This document shows positions 1 to 8,171 of a stretch of 64,000 nt of DNA, piece by piece (positions within the stretch are counted from its first letter, which is position 1; each line of letters starts with the position of its first letter). The notes under the pieces are model-generated. The model saw only the letters and a program-made list of their open reading frames with translations. It did not search any database and was not told where the DNA came from. Source of the DNA: Synechococcus sp. WH 8020. Its GTDB lineage: Bacteria > Cyanobacteriota > Cyanobacteriia > PCC-6307 > Cyanobiaceae. The position numbers were made by a program, and so were the translations under genes. The DNA is taken from positions 453,744 through 517,743 of the forward strand of contig NZ_CP011941.1 in NCBI RefSeq assembly GCF_001040845.1, read 5' to 3'.

Positions 1-944
1 TGGTCTGTTGTGCGGGCCTGAGCGAGCTCAGGTTCATAGGGCTGTTTGGCCTCAAGCGGAGCCCGTTGATCACTCACGCGATGCAGTTTGAGGCCGAGGG
101 GGCGTTGGGTGGGTAAGCCAAAGGATTCGATCTGTTCTTGCGGCAGATCCCAGCCCAGATCGCGGTGGAATTCGCGGTAGGCGGGATCACCGGGGTAGCC
201 ATCGCGAGCAGACCAGACCGGCAGCGTTGCGTCACTGTCCCGCCCGAAAAAGGCCACACCGTTGCGGCTGCAGATCGGCGCGTAAACCCCATACCTCGGC
301 CTTGGTTTGGCGTGGAGAAGTCCGTGGCCATCGAGCACCGCGTAGCGCAGTCCGGCATCGCGCATCCAGCGATCCAGCCCCTCGTAATAGGCGCATTCCG
401 GCAGCCAGATCCCTAGAGGCTGTTCGCCGATCAGGCGTTGGTGCTCGCGGACTGCCGTGCGCAACTGGGCCCGCACCGCTTCTGGATGTTCTCGCAGCAG
501 TGGCAAGTAGCCGTGGGTTGCCCCGCAGGTGAGCAGGTCGAGCAATCCTTGTCGTTGCAGGGCTCGGAAACGGCTGATCAGATCACCATTGCTGTTCTGC
601 CAGCTCAGGAGATAGCGCTCAAAGCAGCTCTGCAGGTGCACGGCAGCTGCTTTGCGATCGCTGGGGGCCTGTTGCAGCAGCAGCAAACGTGATTGAACCC
701 AGCTTGGGAAGCGTTTGTGGAGTGTGTTGTCTGCAAGCAGCGACAACAGGGTCGGTGAGATCCCCATTGTGAGGCGTGCTTGCTGGGCAGGGTCGCTCGC
801 CGCAGACTCCAACATCTCCAAAAGTGGGAGATAACACTCGACAAGCGCTTGAAAAAACCAGTCTTCTTCGAGCGAGTTCGCCTCGCTTGCCCGCACGTAA
901 GGAAGGTGCGCATGGAGAACAAGGGCTAGTGCTCCTTGGGCCAA
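1..944 (-). CDS. Glycoside hydrolase family 57 (DUF1957-type), partial
   Basis: The reading frame runs off the left edge, so only the N-terminal ~314 residues are visible. It opens with ALALVLHAHLPYV (residues 5-17), the conserved first strand of the GH57 barrel with its metal- or substrate-binding histidines. It contains GIWLPECAYY, in which Glu183 matches the catalytic nucleophile of GH57 enzymes of the AmyC/branching-enzyme type. The family acts on alpha-1,4/1,6-glucans, so a glycogen-branching or glucanotransferase role is likely (inference). The start is TTG at 944: an in-frame TGA lies two codons upstream and no ATG or GTG precedes the conserved motif. It is divergent from leuA. Confidence 0.85.
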   Translation of the reverse strand, partial: MAQGALALVLHAHLPYVRASEANSLEEDWFFQALVECYLPLLEMLESAASDPAQQARLTMGISPTLLSLLADNTLHKRFPSWVQSRLLLLQQAPSDRKAAAVHLQSCFERYLLSWQNSNGDLISRFRALQRQGLLDLLTCGATHGYLPLLREHPEAVRAQLRTAVREHQRLIGEQPLGIWLPECAYYEGLDRWMRDAGLRYAVLDGHGLLHAKPRPRYGVYAPICSRNGVAFFGRDSDATLPVWSARDGYPGDPAYREFHRDLGWDLPQEQIESFGLPTQRPLGLKLHRVSDQRAPLEAKQPYEPELAQARTTD

Positions 945-1075
945 TGCTCACTCTCTCTGTTAGTCATTTGAATGTACCGGCATTTCTCCCTAAAACAGCC
1001 GGCTCGTAACGCCCGTCTCGCTTAGAGTGGCGTAACTCATAGTCATTCCGACTAAAACCCTTCGAGGCTTTAGCC

Positions 1076-2698
1076 ATGGCCAAGGATCCAGGTCGCGTTT
1101 TGATCTTCGACACCACTCTTAGAGATGGTGAACAATCCCCAGGGGCCAGCCTCAATCTTGAGGAGAAGCTTGCGATTGCCCAGCAACTGGCCCGTCTTGG
1201 CGTGGATGTCATCGAGGCTGGATTCCCGTTTGCGAGTCATGGAGATTTCGCTGCTGTGCAGCGCATTGCCCAACAGGTTGGTGGTGAAAATGGCCCGATC
1301 ATCTGTGGTTTGGCCCGCGCCTCTCGCGGCGATATCAAGGCCTGCGCTGACGCTGTTGCACCGGCCCCTAAACGACGCATCCATACTTTTATCGCGACCA
1401 GTGATATCCACCTCGAACACAAGTTGCGCAAGAGCCGTAAAGATGTGCTCGGCATCGTTCCAGAGATGGTGGCCTACGCCCGCTCCTTTGTGGATGACGT
1501 TGAATTTTCTTGTGAAGACGCGGGTCGCAGCGACCCTGAGTTTTTGTACGAGGTGATCGAAGCGGCCATCGCTGCTGGTGCTAGCACCGTGAACATTCCA
1601 GACACGGTGGGTTACACCACCCCCTCTGAATTTGGGAGTTTGATTGCTGGTATCAATCAGCATGTGCCAAACATCGATGACGCGGTGATTTCCGTGCATG
1701 GCCACAACGATCTTGGGCTGGCAGTTGCCAATTTCCTAGAGGCCGTGAAATCGGGGGCGCGTCAGCTGGAGTGCACCGTGAATGGCATCGGCGAACGCGC
1801 CGGTAACGCTGCTTTGGAAGAGCTTGTGATGGCGATGCATGTGCGCCGGCGCTATTTCAATTCCTTCTTTGGACGTGAGGAGGATTCACCAACCCCGCTC
1901 ACTGCAGTGCGTACGGAGGAAATCACGAAGACCTCGCGCCTGGTCTCCAATCTCACCGGAATGGTGGTGCAACCTAATAAGGCGATTGTGGGTGCCAATG
2001 CCTTCGCTCATGAATCGGGAATCCATCAAGACGGTGTGCTGAAAAACCGGCTCACCTACGAAATCGTTGATGCGCGCACGGTTGGGCTCACCGATAATCG
2101 GATCTCGTTGGGCAAGCTCAGCGGCCGCAGCGCTGTTCGGGCCCGCCTCGAAGAGCTCGGCTATGACCTCAGCCGTGAGGATCTTGATGATGCCTTTGCC
2201 CGCTTCAAGGACCTTGCTGATCGCAAGCGGGAAATTACAGACCGCGATCTCGAATCGATCGTCAGCGTTCAGGTGCAACAACCTGATGCCAAATATCAGC
2301 TCAAGCTGGTGCAGGTGAGCTGTGGCAGCAGTCTTCAGCCAACAGCCACGGTGACCCTCGCCGATGAGAACGGCCAGGAGCAAACCGCAGCTTCTGTTGG
2401 TACCGGACCGGTGGATGCCGTTTGCCGTTCTCTCAACCAACTGGCAGGTGAGCCCAATGAATTGGTGGAGTTTTCTGTGAAGTCGGTCACAGAAGGCATT
2501 GATGCCATGGGTGATGTCACCATTCGTCTGCGTCGAGATGGCCATCTCTATTCCGGTCATTCCGCGCATACGGATGTGGTGGTGGCCGCCGCTGAAGCCT
2601 TTGTGAATGCTCTGAATCGTCTTGTTGCAGGAACAGCAGGACCCACTATTCATCCGCAACGGGATATGGCTGCGCTGGATTCAAGCCCTGTTCATTAA
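1076..2698 (+). CDS. leuA: 2-isopropylmalate synthase
   Basis: This enzyme condenses acetyl-CoA with 2-oxoisovalerate in the first committed step of leucine synthesis in the cytoplasm. The protein has 540 residues, normal for cyanobacterial LeuA. The DRE-TIM metallolyase signature [13 protein letters not shown] is at residues 11-23, the metal-binding HGHND at about 207-211, and the Gly-rich NGIGERAGN follows. From about residue 390 comes the C-terminal LeuA dimer domain, usually the site of leucine feedback inhibition. The ATG at 1076 is preceded by GAGG at a suitable distance. Related citramalate and homocitrate synthases share the fold, but the full-length regulatory domain favours LeuA. 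The sugar permease gene starts 10 bases after the stop. Confidence 0.95.
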   Translation: MAKDPGRVLIFDTTLRDGEQSPGASLNLEEKLAIAQQLARLGVDVIEAGFPFASHGDFAAVQRIAQQVGGENGPIICGLARASRGDIKACADAVAPAPKRRIHTFIATSDIHLEHKLRKSRKDVLGIVPEMVAYARSFVDDVEFSCEDAGRSDPEFLYEVIEAAIAAGASTVNIPDTVGYTTPSEFGSLIAGINQHVPNIDDAVISVHGHNDLGLAVANFLEAVKSGARQLECTVNGIGERAGNAALEELVMAMHVRRRYFNSFFGREEDSPTPLTAVRTEEITKTSRLVSNLTGMVVQPNKAIVGANAFAHESGIHQDGVLKNRLTYEIVDARTVGLTDNRISLGKLSGRSAVRARLEELGYDLSREDLDDAFARFKDLADRKREITDRDLESIVSVQVQQPDAKYQLKLVQVSCGSSLQPTATVTLADENGQEQTAASVGTGPVDAVCRSLNQLAGEPNELVEFSVKSVTEGIDAMGDVTIRLRRDGHLYSGHSAHTDVVVAAAEAFVNALNRLVAGTAGPTIHPQRDMAALDSSPVH

Positions 2699-2708
2699 TT
2701 AGGGCCCC

Positions 2709-3545
2709 ATGTCGCTCAAATCCACCCTGCGTCCAGCTCCCCTGCTGCAGCTGTTGCTGTTGATCCTGCTGGCACTTGCTGTGCTGGTTCCGCTTCTATG
2801 GCTGGTGAGCACGTCTTTGAAAGGCCCTGCTGAGGACATCTTCACCAGTCCGCCTTCGCTCTTCCCGACCCAGCCCAGCCTCGATGCCTACGGGAGGCTG
2901 TTTCGTGATAACCCGCTTTGGACCTACATCGTCAACAGCTCAGTTGTCAGCTTCCTTGCAGTGGTGGCGAATCTTCTGTTCTGCTCCCTGGCGGCTTACC
3001 CCCTGGCGCGTATGCGCTTTTTTGGTCGGGGGCTTGTCTTGGCCCTTGTGGTGGCAACGATTCTCATCCCTTTCCAGGTGGTGATGATTCCGTTGTATCT
3101 ACTGATGGTTCAGCTTGGCTTGCGCAACACCCTGATAGCCCTTGTGATTCCTCAGGCGGCAACCGCCTTTGGGCTGTATCTCTTGCGTCAAAGCTTTCTT
3201 GGTGTCCCCGTTGAGCTGGAAGAAGCTGCACGCATCGATGGTTGCAGCAAGCTCGGCGAATGGTGGAACGTGATGATTCCTGCCGCTAAGGCTGATGTGA
3301 TCACCCTGGCGATGTTCGTGTTTATCGGTACCTGGAGTGACTTCCTCTGGCCCTTGGTGATCCTGGATGATCCAGCTCTGTTCACCTTGCCGCTAGGACT
3401 GCAGCAATTGGCCAGCAGTTTTTCTCTTGATTGGCGGATTGTTGCGGCCGGCTCTGTGGTGTCGATCCTTCCCGTGTTGGTGATGTTTGTGCTGCTTCAG
3501 CGTTTCATTCTTCCCAGTGCCAGTGGGGATGCGGTTAAGGGATAG
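2709..3545 (+). CDS. Sugar ABC transporter permease (MalG type)
   Basis: This is an inner-membrane subunit of a binding-protein-dependent carbohydrate importer. It has 278 residues and six hydrophobic segments, beginning with a long one at residues 10-33. The cytoplasmic EAA loop, EEAARIDGCSKLGEWW followed by NVMIP, lies at about residues 170-190 and docks onto the ATPase subunit. The MalG/CUT1 family includes GgtD of the glucosylglycerol importer, a plausible assignment in a marine cyanobacterium but not provable here. No partner permease, ATPase or binding protein is adjacent, so the rest of the transporter must be encoded elsewhere. The 3' end overlaps the convergent gene by 11 bases. Confidence 0.88.
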   Translation: MSLKSTLRPAPLLQLLLLILLALAVLVPLLWLVSTSLKGPAEDIFTSPPSLFPTQPSLDAYGRLFRDNPLWTYIVNSSVVSFLAVVANLLFCSLAAYPLARMRFFGRGLVLALVVATILIPFQVVMIPLYLLMVQLGLRNTLIALVIPQAATAFGLYLLRQSFLGVPVELEEAARIDGCSKLGEWWNVMIPAAKADVITLAMFVFIGTWSDFLWPLVILDDPALFTLPLGLQQLASSFSLDWRIVAAGSVVSILPVLVMFVLLQRFILPSASGDAVKG

Positions 3546-3900
3546 GGATGAAGTCCATCGATGGTGGCGGCGTCGGCTCTGAGCGCTGCATCCGTTGCCG
3601 TTCTTGCATGCGCCATCGCTGCTGGGCTCGCTTCATGTCTCCAATTTGTGTTTCGAGGGATTGTTGGCGGCGTTGCAGGAACTCCAGTTGTTCCTCCATC
3701 AGGCTGGTGTTGTTCACCTCAGTGTGTTGCTGCTCAAGCTCATGAAGTTGACGTCGAAGGGCGCGCATGGCTTCGGTGTGATGACGGAATCCCTGCCAAA
3801 GTCCCAGGAATAAAAGGGTGAGCATTGGTAGGGCCACCGCTTCGATGACACGCCATCGGGAACCCATGGTGAGCGAGAAGGCTGTTTCTTGTCTGAGCAT
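3535..3900 (-). CDS. Small membrane-anchored coiled-coil protein
   Basis: This is a 121-residue protein of unknown function. One transmembrane helix (about residues 20-39, VALPMLTLLFLGLW) is followed by a Gln/Glu/Arg-rich segment (about 45-105) with the heptad look of a coiled coil, and a Pro-rich tail. An alternative ATG at codon 12 would shorten the N-terminus. The single-anchor plus coiled-coil layout recalls septum or envelope scaffold proteins, but no family is recognised. It converges on and overlaps the sugar permease. Confidence 0.65.
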   Translation of the reverse strand: MLRQETAFSLTMGSRWRVIEAVALPMLTLLFLGLWQGFRHHTEAMRALRRQLHELEQQHTEVNNTSLMEEQLEFLQRRQQSLETQIGDMKRAQQRWRMQERQRMQRSEPTPPPSMDFIPIP

Positions 3901-4007
3901 GATGCTGACTTCAGGCTGACTGTGCCTGAAACGGTGTCAGGTTGTTGCGGGCTGAACCTTGAAAGGGTGGGGCGCTGGTGTAAATCAAGTTCAGTTGCCC
4001 CTGGGCT

Positions 4008-4253
4008 ATGTCGCTGCAAGATCTCGATCAATTGCTTGGCTCACGTCATGACGATCCGGATTTGGCAGCGCAACTTGCCCAGCCATTGCCGTTGGAGGAG
4101 TTGATCACTCTGGCCCAATCGCGTGGTCTCACGATCACCGAAGACGATGTCTTTCAGGCTCAGCAACGTGAGCAAACCAACGCCAGTGCCGCCGATCTCC
4201 AACAGCAAATGGCTCCTGAGTCTCGCCGGCTGAGGCACTTCATTCCAGGGTGA
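4008..4253 (+). CDS. Nif11-domain protein
   Basis: This 81-residue protein opens with MSLQDLDQLL and has the two-helix pattern of the Nif11 domain (PF07862), including the PLEELITLAQSRGLTITEDD segment at about residues 28-45. Nif11 domains occur as stand-alone nitrogenase-associated proteins and as leader peptides of cyanobacterial lanthipeptides and bacteriocins. Here there is no Gly-Gly cleavage motif and no Cys/Ser/Thr-rich core; the tail is Gln-rich and ends RLRHFIPG. I therefore read it as a stand-alone Nif11 protein rather than a toxin precursor. Ferredoxin follows 87 bases downstream on the same strand. Confidence 0.72.
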   Translation: MSLQDLDQLLGSRHDDPDLAAQLAQPLPLEELITLAQSRGLTITEDDVFQAQQREQTNASAADLQQQMAPESRRLRHFIPG

Positions 4254-4340
4254 TGCTCGCGATTAAGCGTTAAGGATCTCTGACGATCCAAGACTGTGCA
4301 CTCAAACCTCGTTATCAAGAAGCTGATCTCTTATTGAGTC

Positions 4341-4622
4341 ATGGCTTCTTTCACAATCAGCATCGAGGGTGGATCCAGCTTTAGTTGCGCCGATGATCAA
4401 TACATCCTCGATGCAGCCGAGGAGCAAGGCATTGATCTGGCCTATTCCTGTCGAGCTGGTGCGTGCAGCACATGCGCTGGAAAGATCCTCAAAGGAAGCG
4501 TTGATCAGGCTGATCAAAGCTTTTTGGATGACGATCAGATGTCGAAGGGGTTGTCCTTGCTTTGTGTGAGCTATCCCCTCAGCGATTGTTTGATCAAAAC
4601 CAGCGTCGAGGATGAGCTCTAA
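4341..4622 (+). CDS. petF: Plant-type [2Fe-2S] ferredoxin
   Basis: This soluble one-electron carrier accepts electrons from photosystem I and passes them to ferredoxin-NADP reductase and other enzymes. The four cluster ligands are visible: Cys37, Cys42 and Cys45 in [10 protein letters not shown], and Cys75 in LLCVSYP. It has 93 residues, slightly shorter than the usual 96-99 of the main photosynthetic ferredoxin, and an additional Cys near the C-terminus in DCLIKTS. It could therefore be a secondary ferredoxin isoform rather than the dominant PetF. The 3' end overlaps the convergent small gene by 4 bases. Confidence 0.93.
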   Translation: MASFTISIEGGSSFSCADDQYILDAAEEQGIDLAYSCRAGACSTCAGKILKGSVDQADQSFLDDDQMSKGLSLLCVSYPLSDCLIKTSVEDEL

Positions 4623-4825
4623 GCGAGTTTGACCACGTCAGGCGTTTCTCCATGGGTCTGGCCGATTAATAAGGCGTGGTTCACAGCCCCTTCATGGCTG
4701 TGATAGTTCCAAGCCGCTTCCACGCTGGACACCCCTTCAATCGACTGGGTTTGATGATTCAGGCTCAAGTAGCTGCCAGTGCAGTTTTCACGCAGTACGT
4801 AGCGTTCAGCAGCAGGGGCTCTCAT
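4619..4825 (-). CDS. Conserved hypothetical protein, small
   Basis: This protein has 68 residues if started at the ATG at 4825; a TTG at 4840 would add five. It has no membrane segment or signal peptide and one Cys. It contains aromatic and His residues ([13 protein letters not shown]-like stretch around the middle) but no recognised domain. The compact spacing between ferredoxin and the next gene, and codon use like its neighbours, support it as a real gene. Function unknown. Confidence 0.55.
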   Translation of the reverse strand: MRAPAAERYVLRENCTGSYLSLNHQTQSIEGVSSVEAAWNYHSHEGAVNHALLIGQTHGETPDVVKLA

Positions 4826-4920
4826 GGAATTTTCACTCAAGGCTTAATTCCGGGTTAGCGGTGGCCGCTGCTCGATCTTTCGGCCTACAGGTTTTCCTTT
4901 GTTTTCAGCTCTTGTCATTG

Positions 4921-5391
4921 TTACGGAGCCTCGTTTGCCTCCTGGCTGTCTCTGGAATTGTGATCTGTGAAGGCAGAGCGGCGGGTCCAGATCAACCCCT
5001 CAGGGGCCTGTGCTTGGCTCTGATAACCCCCGTTCCTAAACCAGGGCTCGTTGACCGCCTTAAAACAGCTGGCATCTAGTCCCCAGGTGTTTTCGAGGTA
5101 GTCGGCACATGTCTGTTCTGATGCTGGATCGTTCTGTTGCCAGTGCACCAAAGAGAGCAGTGTTGGCCGAATCGTTACGACAGCAATCTTCCCTGTGGGT
5201 GCTGTTTCCGGGTCTGGCTCGACCCATTCTTCGACCCGTTCTTTCGCCACAAACAAGCGCAATGCACTGCTGGAATCGCGACCGTCTAGGGGGTATTTGT
5301 CGAGATAGAGGCGTCGCGCACGTTTGAACAGGGCCGAAGGCGCGCGTGCCATCAGTTGTTCAAAGGCGACTAGGAGTTTTGGGTGGCTCAT
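4921..5391 (-). CDS. Conserved hypothetical protein
   Basis: This is a 156-residue soluble protein without signal peptide or membrane helix. It starts MSHPKLLVAFEQLM and includes a basic helix (FKRARRLYLDKYPLDGRD) and a WVEPDPETAPTGKIAVVTIRP stretch that looks like a loop leading into a beta strand. No catalytic motif is recognised. It is divergent from the next gene and its start region would overlap that gene's longest reading frame by 9 bases, which argues for the shorter start there. Confidence 0.65.
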   Translation of the reverse strand: MSHPKLLVAFEQLMARAPSALFKRARRLYLDKYPLDGRDSSSALRLFVAKERVEEWVEPDPETAPTGKIAVVTIRPTLLSLVHWQQNDPASEQTCADYLENTWGLDASCFKAVNEPWFRNGGYQSQAQAPEGLIWTRRSAFTDHNSRDSQEANEAP

Positions 5392-5475
5392 CGTGAGCTG
5401 AACGTGACGTTTCGGCTGTCTTCTAGCTTCGTCTTTGATTCTGTCGCACAGAAGTGGAAGACTGGGGACAGATGC

Positions 5476-5745
5476 GTGATTGGAACATTGTCAAAACTTG
5501 TTCGTTCTTTATATCGATTGATTGCTTTGGATGGCAGTCCTCATCCTGTGCTTGACGCTCCCTATGAATCGATGGATGCCGCTGAAGCGGCGGCCCAGAG
5601 CTGGTGTTCTGGTCAGGGGCGTGATCTCTCCATTCAGCAGCGTGGGATCGGCTTGGAGGTGCAAACAAGCTGTGGCGCTTGGAGAACGATTCGCTACCCC
5701 CAGGCTTGTCTTCGTGATGGAGGAGAGAACACCTCGGTCCATTGA
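5476..5745 (+). CDS. Conserved hypothetical protein
   Basis: This protein has 89 residues from the GTG at 5476. The frame is open upstream to 5383, but the extra residues are low-complexity in look and overlap the divergent gene. The visible part (LIALDGSPHPVLDAPYESMDAAEAAAQSW) resembles small cyanobacterial proteins with a short beta-alpha fold, with a Trp-containing repeat near the end. Function unknown. The next gene begins 11 bases downstream, suggesting co-transcription. Confidence 0.6.
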   Translation: MIGTLSKLVRSLYRLIALDGSPHPVLDAPYESMDAAEAAAQSWCSGQGRDLSIQQRGIGLEVQTSCGAWRTIRYPQACLRDGGENTSVH

Positions 5746-5756
5746 GCTCGAATGCC

Positions 5757-6059
5757 ATGAATGTGAGCGTGGATCTCTGTGTTGTGCCTGTGGGGCTTGA
5801 AGGTTCGCTGGCGCCGTGGGTGGCGATTTGTCATGAGCTGATCAAAGAGTCGGGGCTTGAGTACGAGCTCGGGCCCAATGGAACGGCGATTGAGGGGGAC
5901 TGGGATGCAGTGTTTGCTTGCGTGAAGCGCTGTCATGAGCGCCTGCATGGCGAGGGGGTGCCGAGGATTCACACCACTCTTCGCCTCAATACGCGAGTGG
6001 ATCGCGAGCAGTCGTTCCGCGACAAAGTCCCCAGCGTTGAGCGTTTGATCCAGCACTGA
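5757..6059 (+). CDS. MTH1187/YkoF-like thiamine-binding family protein
   Basis: This 100-residue protein resembles the DUF77/MTH1187 family, small ferredoxin-fold proteins some of which bind thiamine. Supporting features are the N-terminal strand VSVDLCVVPVG, the following GSLAPWVAICHELIKESGLEYELGPNGTAIEG (strand-helix-strand with the conserved Gly-Pro-Gly-Thr turn), and the C-terminal helix with RIHTTLRLNTRVDR. The ATG at 5757 fits the family better than a TTG 15 bases earlier. No TPP riboswitch was seen upstream. The family assignment is good; the ligand is an inference. Confidence 0.75.
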   Translation: MNVSVDLCVVPVGLEGSLAPWVAICHELIKESGLEYELGPNGTAIEGDWDAVFACVKRCHERLHGEGVPRIHTTLRLNTRVDREQSFRDKVPSVERLIQH

Positions 6060-6205
6060 CAGTATTTGCACGTTTGGGCCTTGCCTGTCTGACGTTGAGT
6101 CAGGGCAGGGGGTTGGGTCTGGCGCAAATCTGTAGATCCGAAACCGTGCATTCTCATTTATCTCTCCCGTGTCTTGAATGAGATCAGGCGTCGGCTGGGT
6201 CGTTG

Positions 6206-6760
6206 ATGTGGCAATCCGTTCTTCGTTCCTCGTGGCTGGTTCTCGTTGTGATGGGGGCCCCTTGGATGGGGGCAAGCTCGCTTGGAACTCCAGTGAATGC
6301 CCAGTCATGGGCTGATATCGGTAGCTATTCCTCTCTTCTGCGGCGGGCAGGTACGCAAACCTTGGTGGCCAAAGACTGCCCCCCTGGGCTCTTTGGTGCC
6401 TTTCATACCGGACGCAATGTCTTGCTCTTGTGCTCGAACAACCTTGAGAACGATCCTGCTCACGTTTGGACTGTGCTGGCCCATGAATCAGCGCACGTGA
6501 TGCAGCATTGTCAACAGGGGCCTCTCTTGCCAGATCATCTGATTGGCAGCGCCCTTGCCCAGATCGCGAAGCAATCGTTGAGTTCGTTTCAGGAATTGCG
6601 GTTGTATCACCAGTCCCAGCGCCGCGATGAAATTGAGGCAAGGCTGGTGCAGGGATTACCGATGGCTGAAGTCAAGGCATTGTTTCGAGGCTTTTGTGGC
6701 GATCGCTTGAGGCGACTTGCTCCCAAGAGCTCTGCTGCAGCGGGGTTAGGCGATGGATGA
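6206..6760 (+). CDS. Exported protein with HExxH zinc-protease-like motif
   Basis: This is a 184-residue protein from the ATG at 6206. It has an N-terminal signal sequence (hydrophobic segment about residues 8-26, probable cleavage near VNA-QSW). The segment VWTVLAHESAHVMQH contains an HESAH motif, the two-histidine-plus-Glu zinc site of zincin metalloproteases. Three or four Cys residues in the mature part suggest disulfides. A third zinc ligand is not obvious; an acidic segment (RRDEIEARLVQ) about 45 residues later could supply it. A periplasmic or thylakoid-lumen protease is possible but unproven. It overlaps the next gene by 8 bases. Confidence 0.72.
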   Translation: MWQSVLRSSWLVLVVMGAPWMGASSLGTPVNAQSWADIGSYSSLLRRAGTQTLVAKDCPPGLFGAFHTGRNVLLLCSNNLENDPAHVWTVLAHESAHVMQHCQQGPLLPDHLIGSALAQIAKQSLSSFQELRLYHQSQRRDEIEARLVQGLPMAEVKALFRGFCGDRLRRLAPKSSAAAGLGDG

Positions 6761-7049
6761 GGACGCACCGATCACGCCTATTACGGGTCCCAATATCGAT
6801 GCAGAGGGCCGTCTGACCTACATGGGGGAAGACGGACGTCGTTATGTGGTGATGGATGGTGATGAACGGGATGAAACCTCCTCAGCCGCTGTCATGGAGG
6901 CACTGCGTAGTGCTGGCCCTTTGTTTGAGGAAATTGAAACGCTCTGCCAGGGCTGGGTGGATGAGGTCAGTGACGCTGCCTTAACCAGGGCAGAAGCGAT
7001 TGCCTTGCTGCTCGCCACCCTTGAGACTTTGCTGGATGAAGAGAACTGA
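6753..7049 (+). CDS. Conserved acidic hypothetical protein
   Basis: This is a 98-residue, strongly acidic soluble protein with no Cys-rich or membrane part. A segment of GEDGRRYVVMDGD type suggests a small beta hairpin, followed by two helices ending in LLATLETLLDEEN. It starts 8 bases inside the upstream gene, so translation is probably coupled. No family recognised. Confidence 0.6.
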   Translation: MDEDAPITPITGPNIDAEGRLTYMGEDGRRYVVMDGDERDETSSAAVMEALRSAGPLFEEIETLCQGWVDEVSDAALTRAEAIALLLATLETLLDEEN

Positions 7050-7090
7050 CACTCCGGTGTTTACGGTGGCAATTCCTGGTCTGATCTTCG

Positions 7091-7498
7091 ATGGGTCCCA
7101 AGTTGCCCGGCTATTGGTTGATGACCTGGCTTGGACTAATCGGGAATTTACTGGCATTGCCAGTCATTGGTCTTGTTGCTTTCCGAACATCCAGCCTTCA
7201 GGCCGCCACGATCAGCGTGGCGTTCGCGTTGGCCTGGCCTGCGGCAATCGTTGGGATCGTGGCCTCTGCTGGTTTGCTCTGTGAGCGTCACTGGGGCGTG
7301 ATTTTGGCCATCGTCTCGTTGTCGATGGCCTTGGCTGGATCTCTGCCCTACGGCATAGTGCGCCTCTCTTTGCTGGCATTTGGAGGTGGCGAACAAGCGA
7401 TTGTGTTGGGGGTGGCTTCGATTGTGTTGGGCGTCCTCAATGTGATGGTCTTGCTTTATTGGTGTCGTCCGGGCCATCGACGTGGTGGTCGCCTCTAA
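7091..7498 (+). CDS. Small polytopic membrane protein
   Basis: This 135-residue protein has four predicted transmembrane helices (about residues 9-31, 41-63, 68-92 and 101-124) and an Arg/His-rich cytoplasmic tail (RPGHRRGGRL). No transporter or enzyme motif is visible. It is separated by 41 bases from the upstream gene and by only 3 from the pseudouridine synthase gene. Function unknown. Confidence 0.65.
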   Translation: MGPKLPGYWLMTWLGLIGNLLALPVIGLVAFRTSSLQAATISVAFALAWPAAIVGIVASAGLLCERHWGVILAIVSLSMALAGSLPYGIVRLSLLAFGGGEQAIVLGVASIVLGVLNVMVLLYWCRPGHRRGGRL

Positions 7499-7501
7499 GC
7501 G

Positions 7502-8164
7502 ATGTCCGAGGCATCGGAATCGTCTGAAGCACGATCCCTCGCAGGGCTTTGGGTTCATGTCTGGCATCCTCATTTTTTGGTGGTCGAGAAGCCTTCCGGT
7601 TTGTTGAGCCAGCCCGGCCTTGGTGATTCCCAGAGCGATTCCTTGATCACCCGTCTACAAGGTGTTCGGCCAGAGCTCCGGCTCGTTCATCGTCTCGATC
7701 GCGATACCTCCGGTTTGTTGTTGCTGGCTAGGGATCAAGAGAGCTTGAAAATTCTTGGAGGTTTGTTCGCTGATCGCAAAGTGCACAAGCTGTATGCAGC
7801 CGACGTGCATGGTCATCCCAAATCATGTTCAGGAGCGGTGCGCTTTCCCTTGGCGCGTGTGTCGACTAACCCACCCCGTTATGGCCCTCACCGGGATGGA
7901 CGCTCCTGCTTGACCTTGTGGCGTTGTGCCCAGCTGGGTGATGATCGCTCACGTCTATGGCTCGCTCCTCGTACAGGTCGCTCCCATCAATTGCGGGCGC
8001 ATTTGGCGGCGATTGGATTGCCTGTGATCGGCGATCCGATTTATGCAACGCCTGGGTTGAGCGCTTCTTTGGATCGTCTGCACCTGCATGCGCTTGGCTT
8101 GAGCTTTTCTGACCCATTCAGCGGTGAACGCATTCGGGTTCGCTCTCCCCTGCCATGGCCCTAG
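7502..8164 (+). CDS. RluA-family RNA pseudouridine synthase
   Basis: This enzyme isomerises specific uridines in rRNA or tRNA to pseudouridine. The family motif HRLDRDTSGLLLLAR is at residues 63-77, with Asp66 the expected catalytic nucleophile. RTGRSHQLRAHLAAIG and the GDPIYA motif follow in the usual order. It has 220 residues and no S4 RNA-binding domain, so it resembles the short RluA/TruC type rather than RluC/D. The RNA target cannot be told from sequence. It converges on the 7TM-HD gene, 7 bases away. Confidence 0.9.
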   Translation: MSEASESSEARSLAGLWVHVWHPHFLVVEKPSGLLSQPGLGDSQSDSLITRLQGVRPELRLVHRLDRDTSGLLLLARDQESLKILGGLFADRKVHKLYAADVHGHPKSCSGAVRFPLARVSTNPPRYGPHRDGRSCLTLWRCAQLGDDRSRLWLAPRTGRSHQLRAHLAAIGLPVIGDPIYATPGLSASLDRLHLHALGLSFSDPFSGERIRVRSPLPWP

Positions 8165-8171
8165 GAGGTGC

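Noticed and set aside
1070-2659. Two long minus-strand frames opposite leuA (211 and 257 codons)
   Set aside because: They lie antisense to a clear leuA, have no domain pattern and reflect codon bias of the real gene.
4008-4253. Lanthipeptide precursor
   Set aside because: No Gly-Gly motif and no Cys or Ser/Thr-rich core after the Nif11 domain.
5694-6641. A 315-codon minus-strand frame over three plus-strand genes
   Set aside because: It crosses a clear thiamine-binding-family gene and an exported HESAH protein in antisense, and its composition (Arg, Gln, His, Pro rich) is that of a shadow frame.
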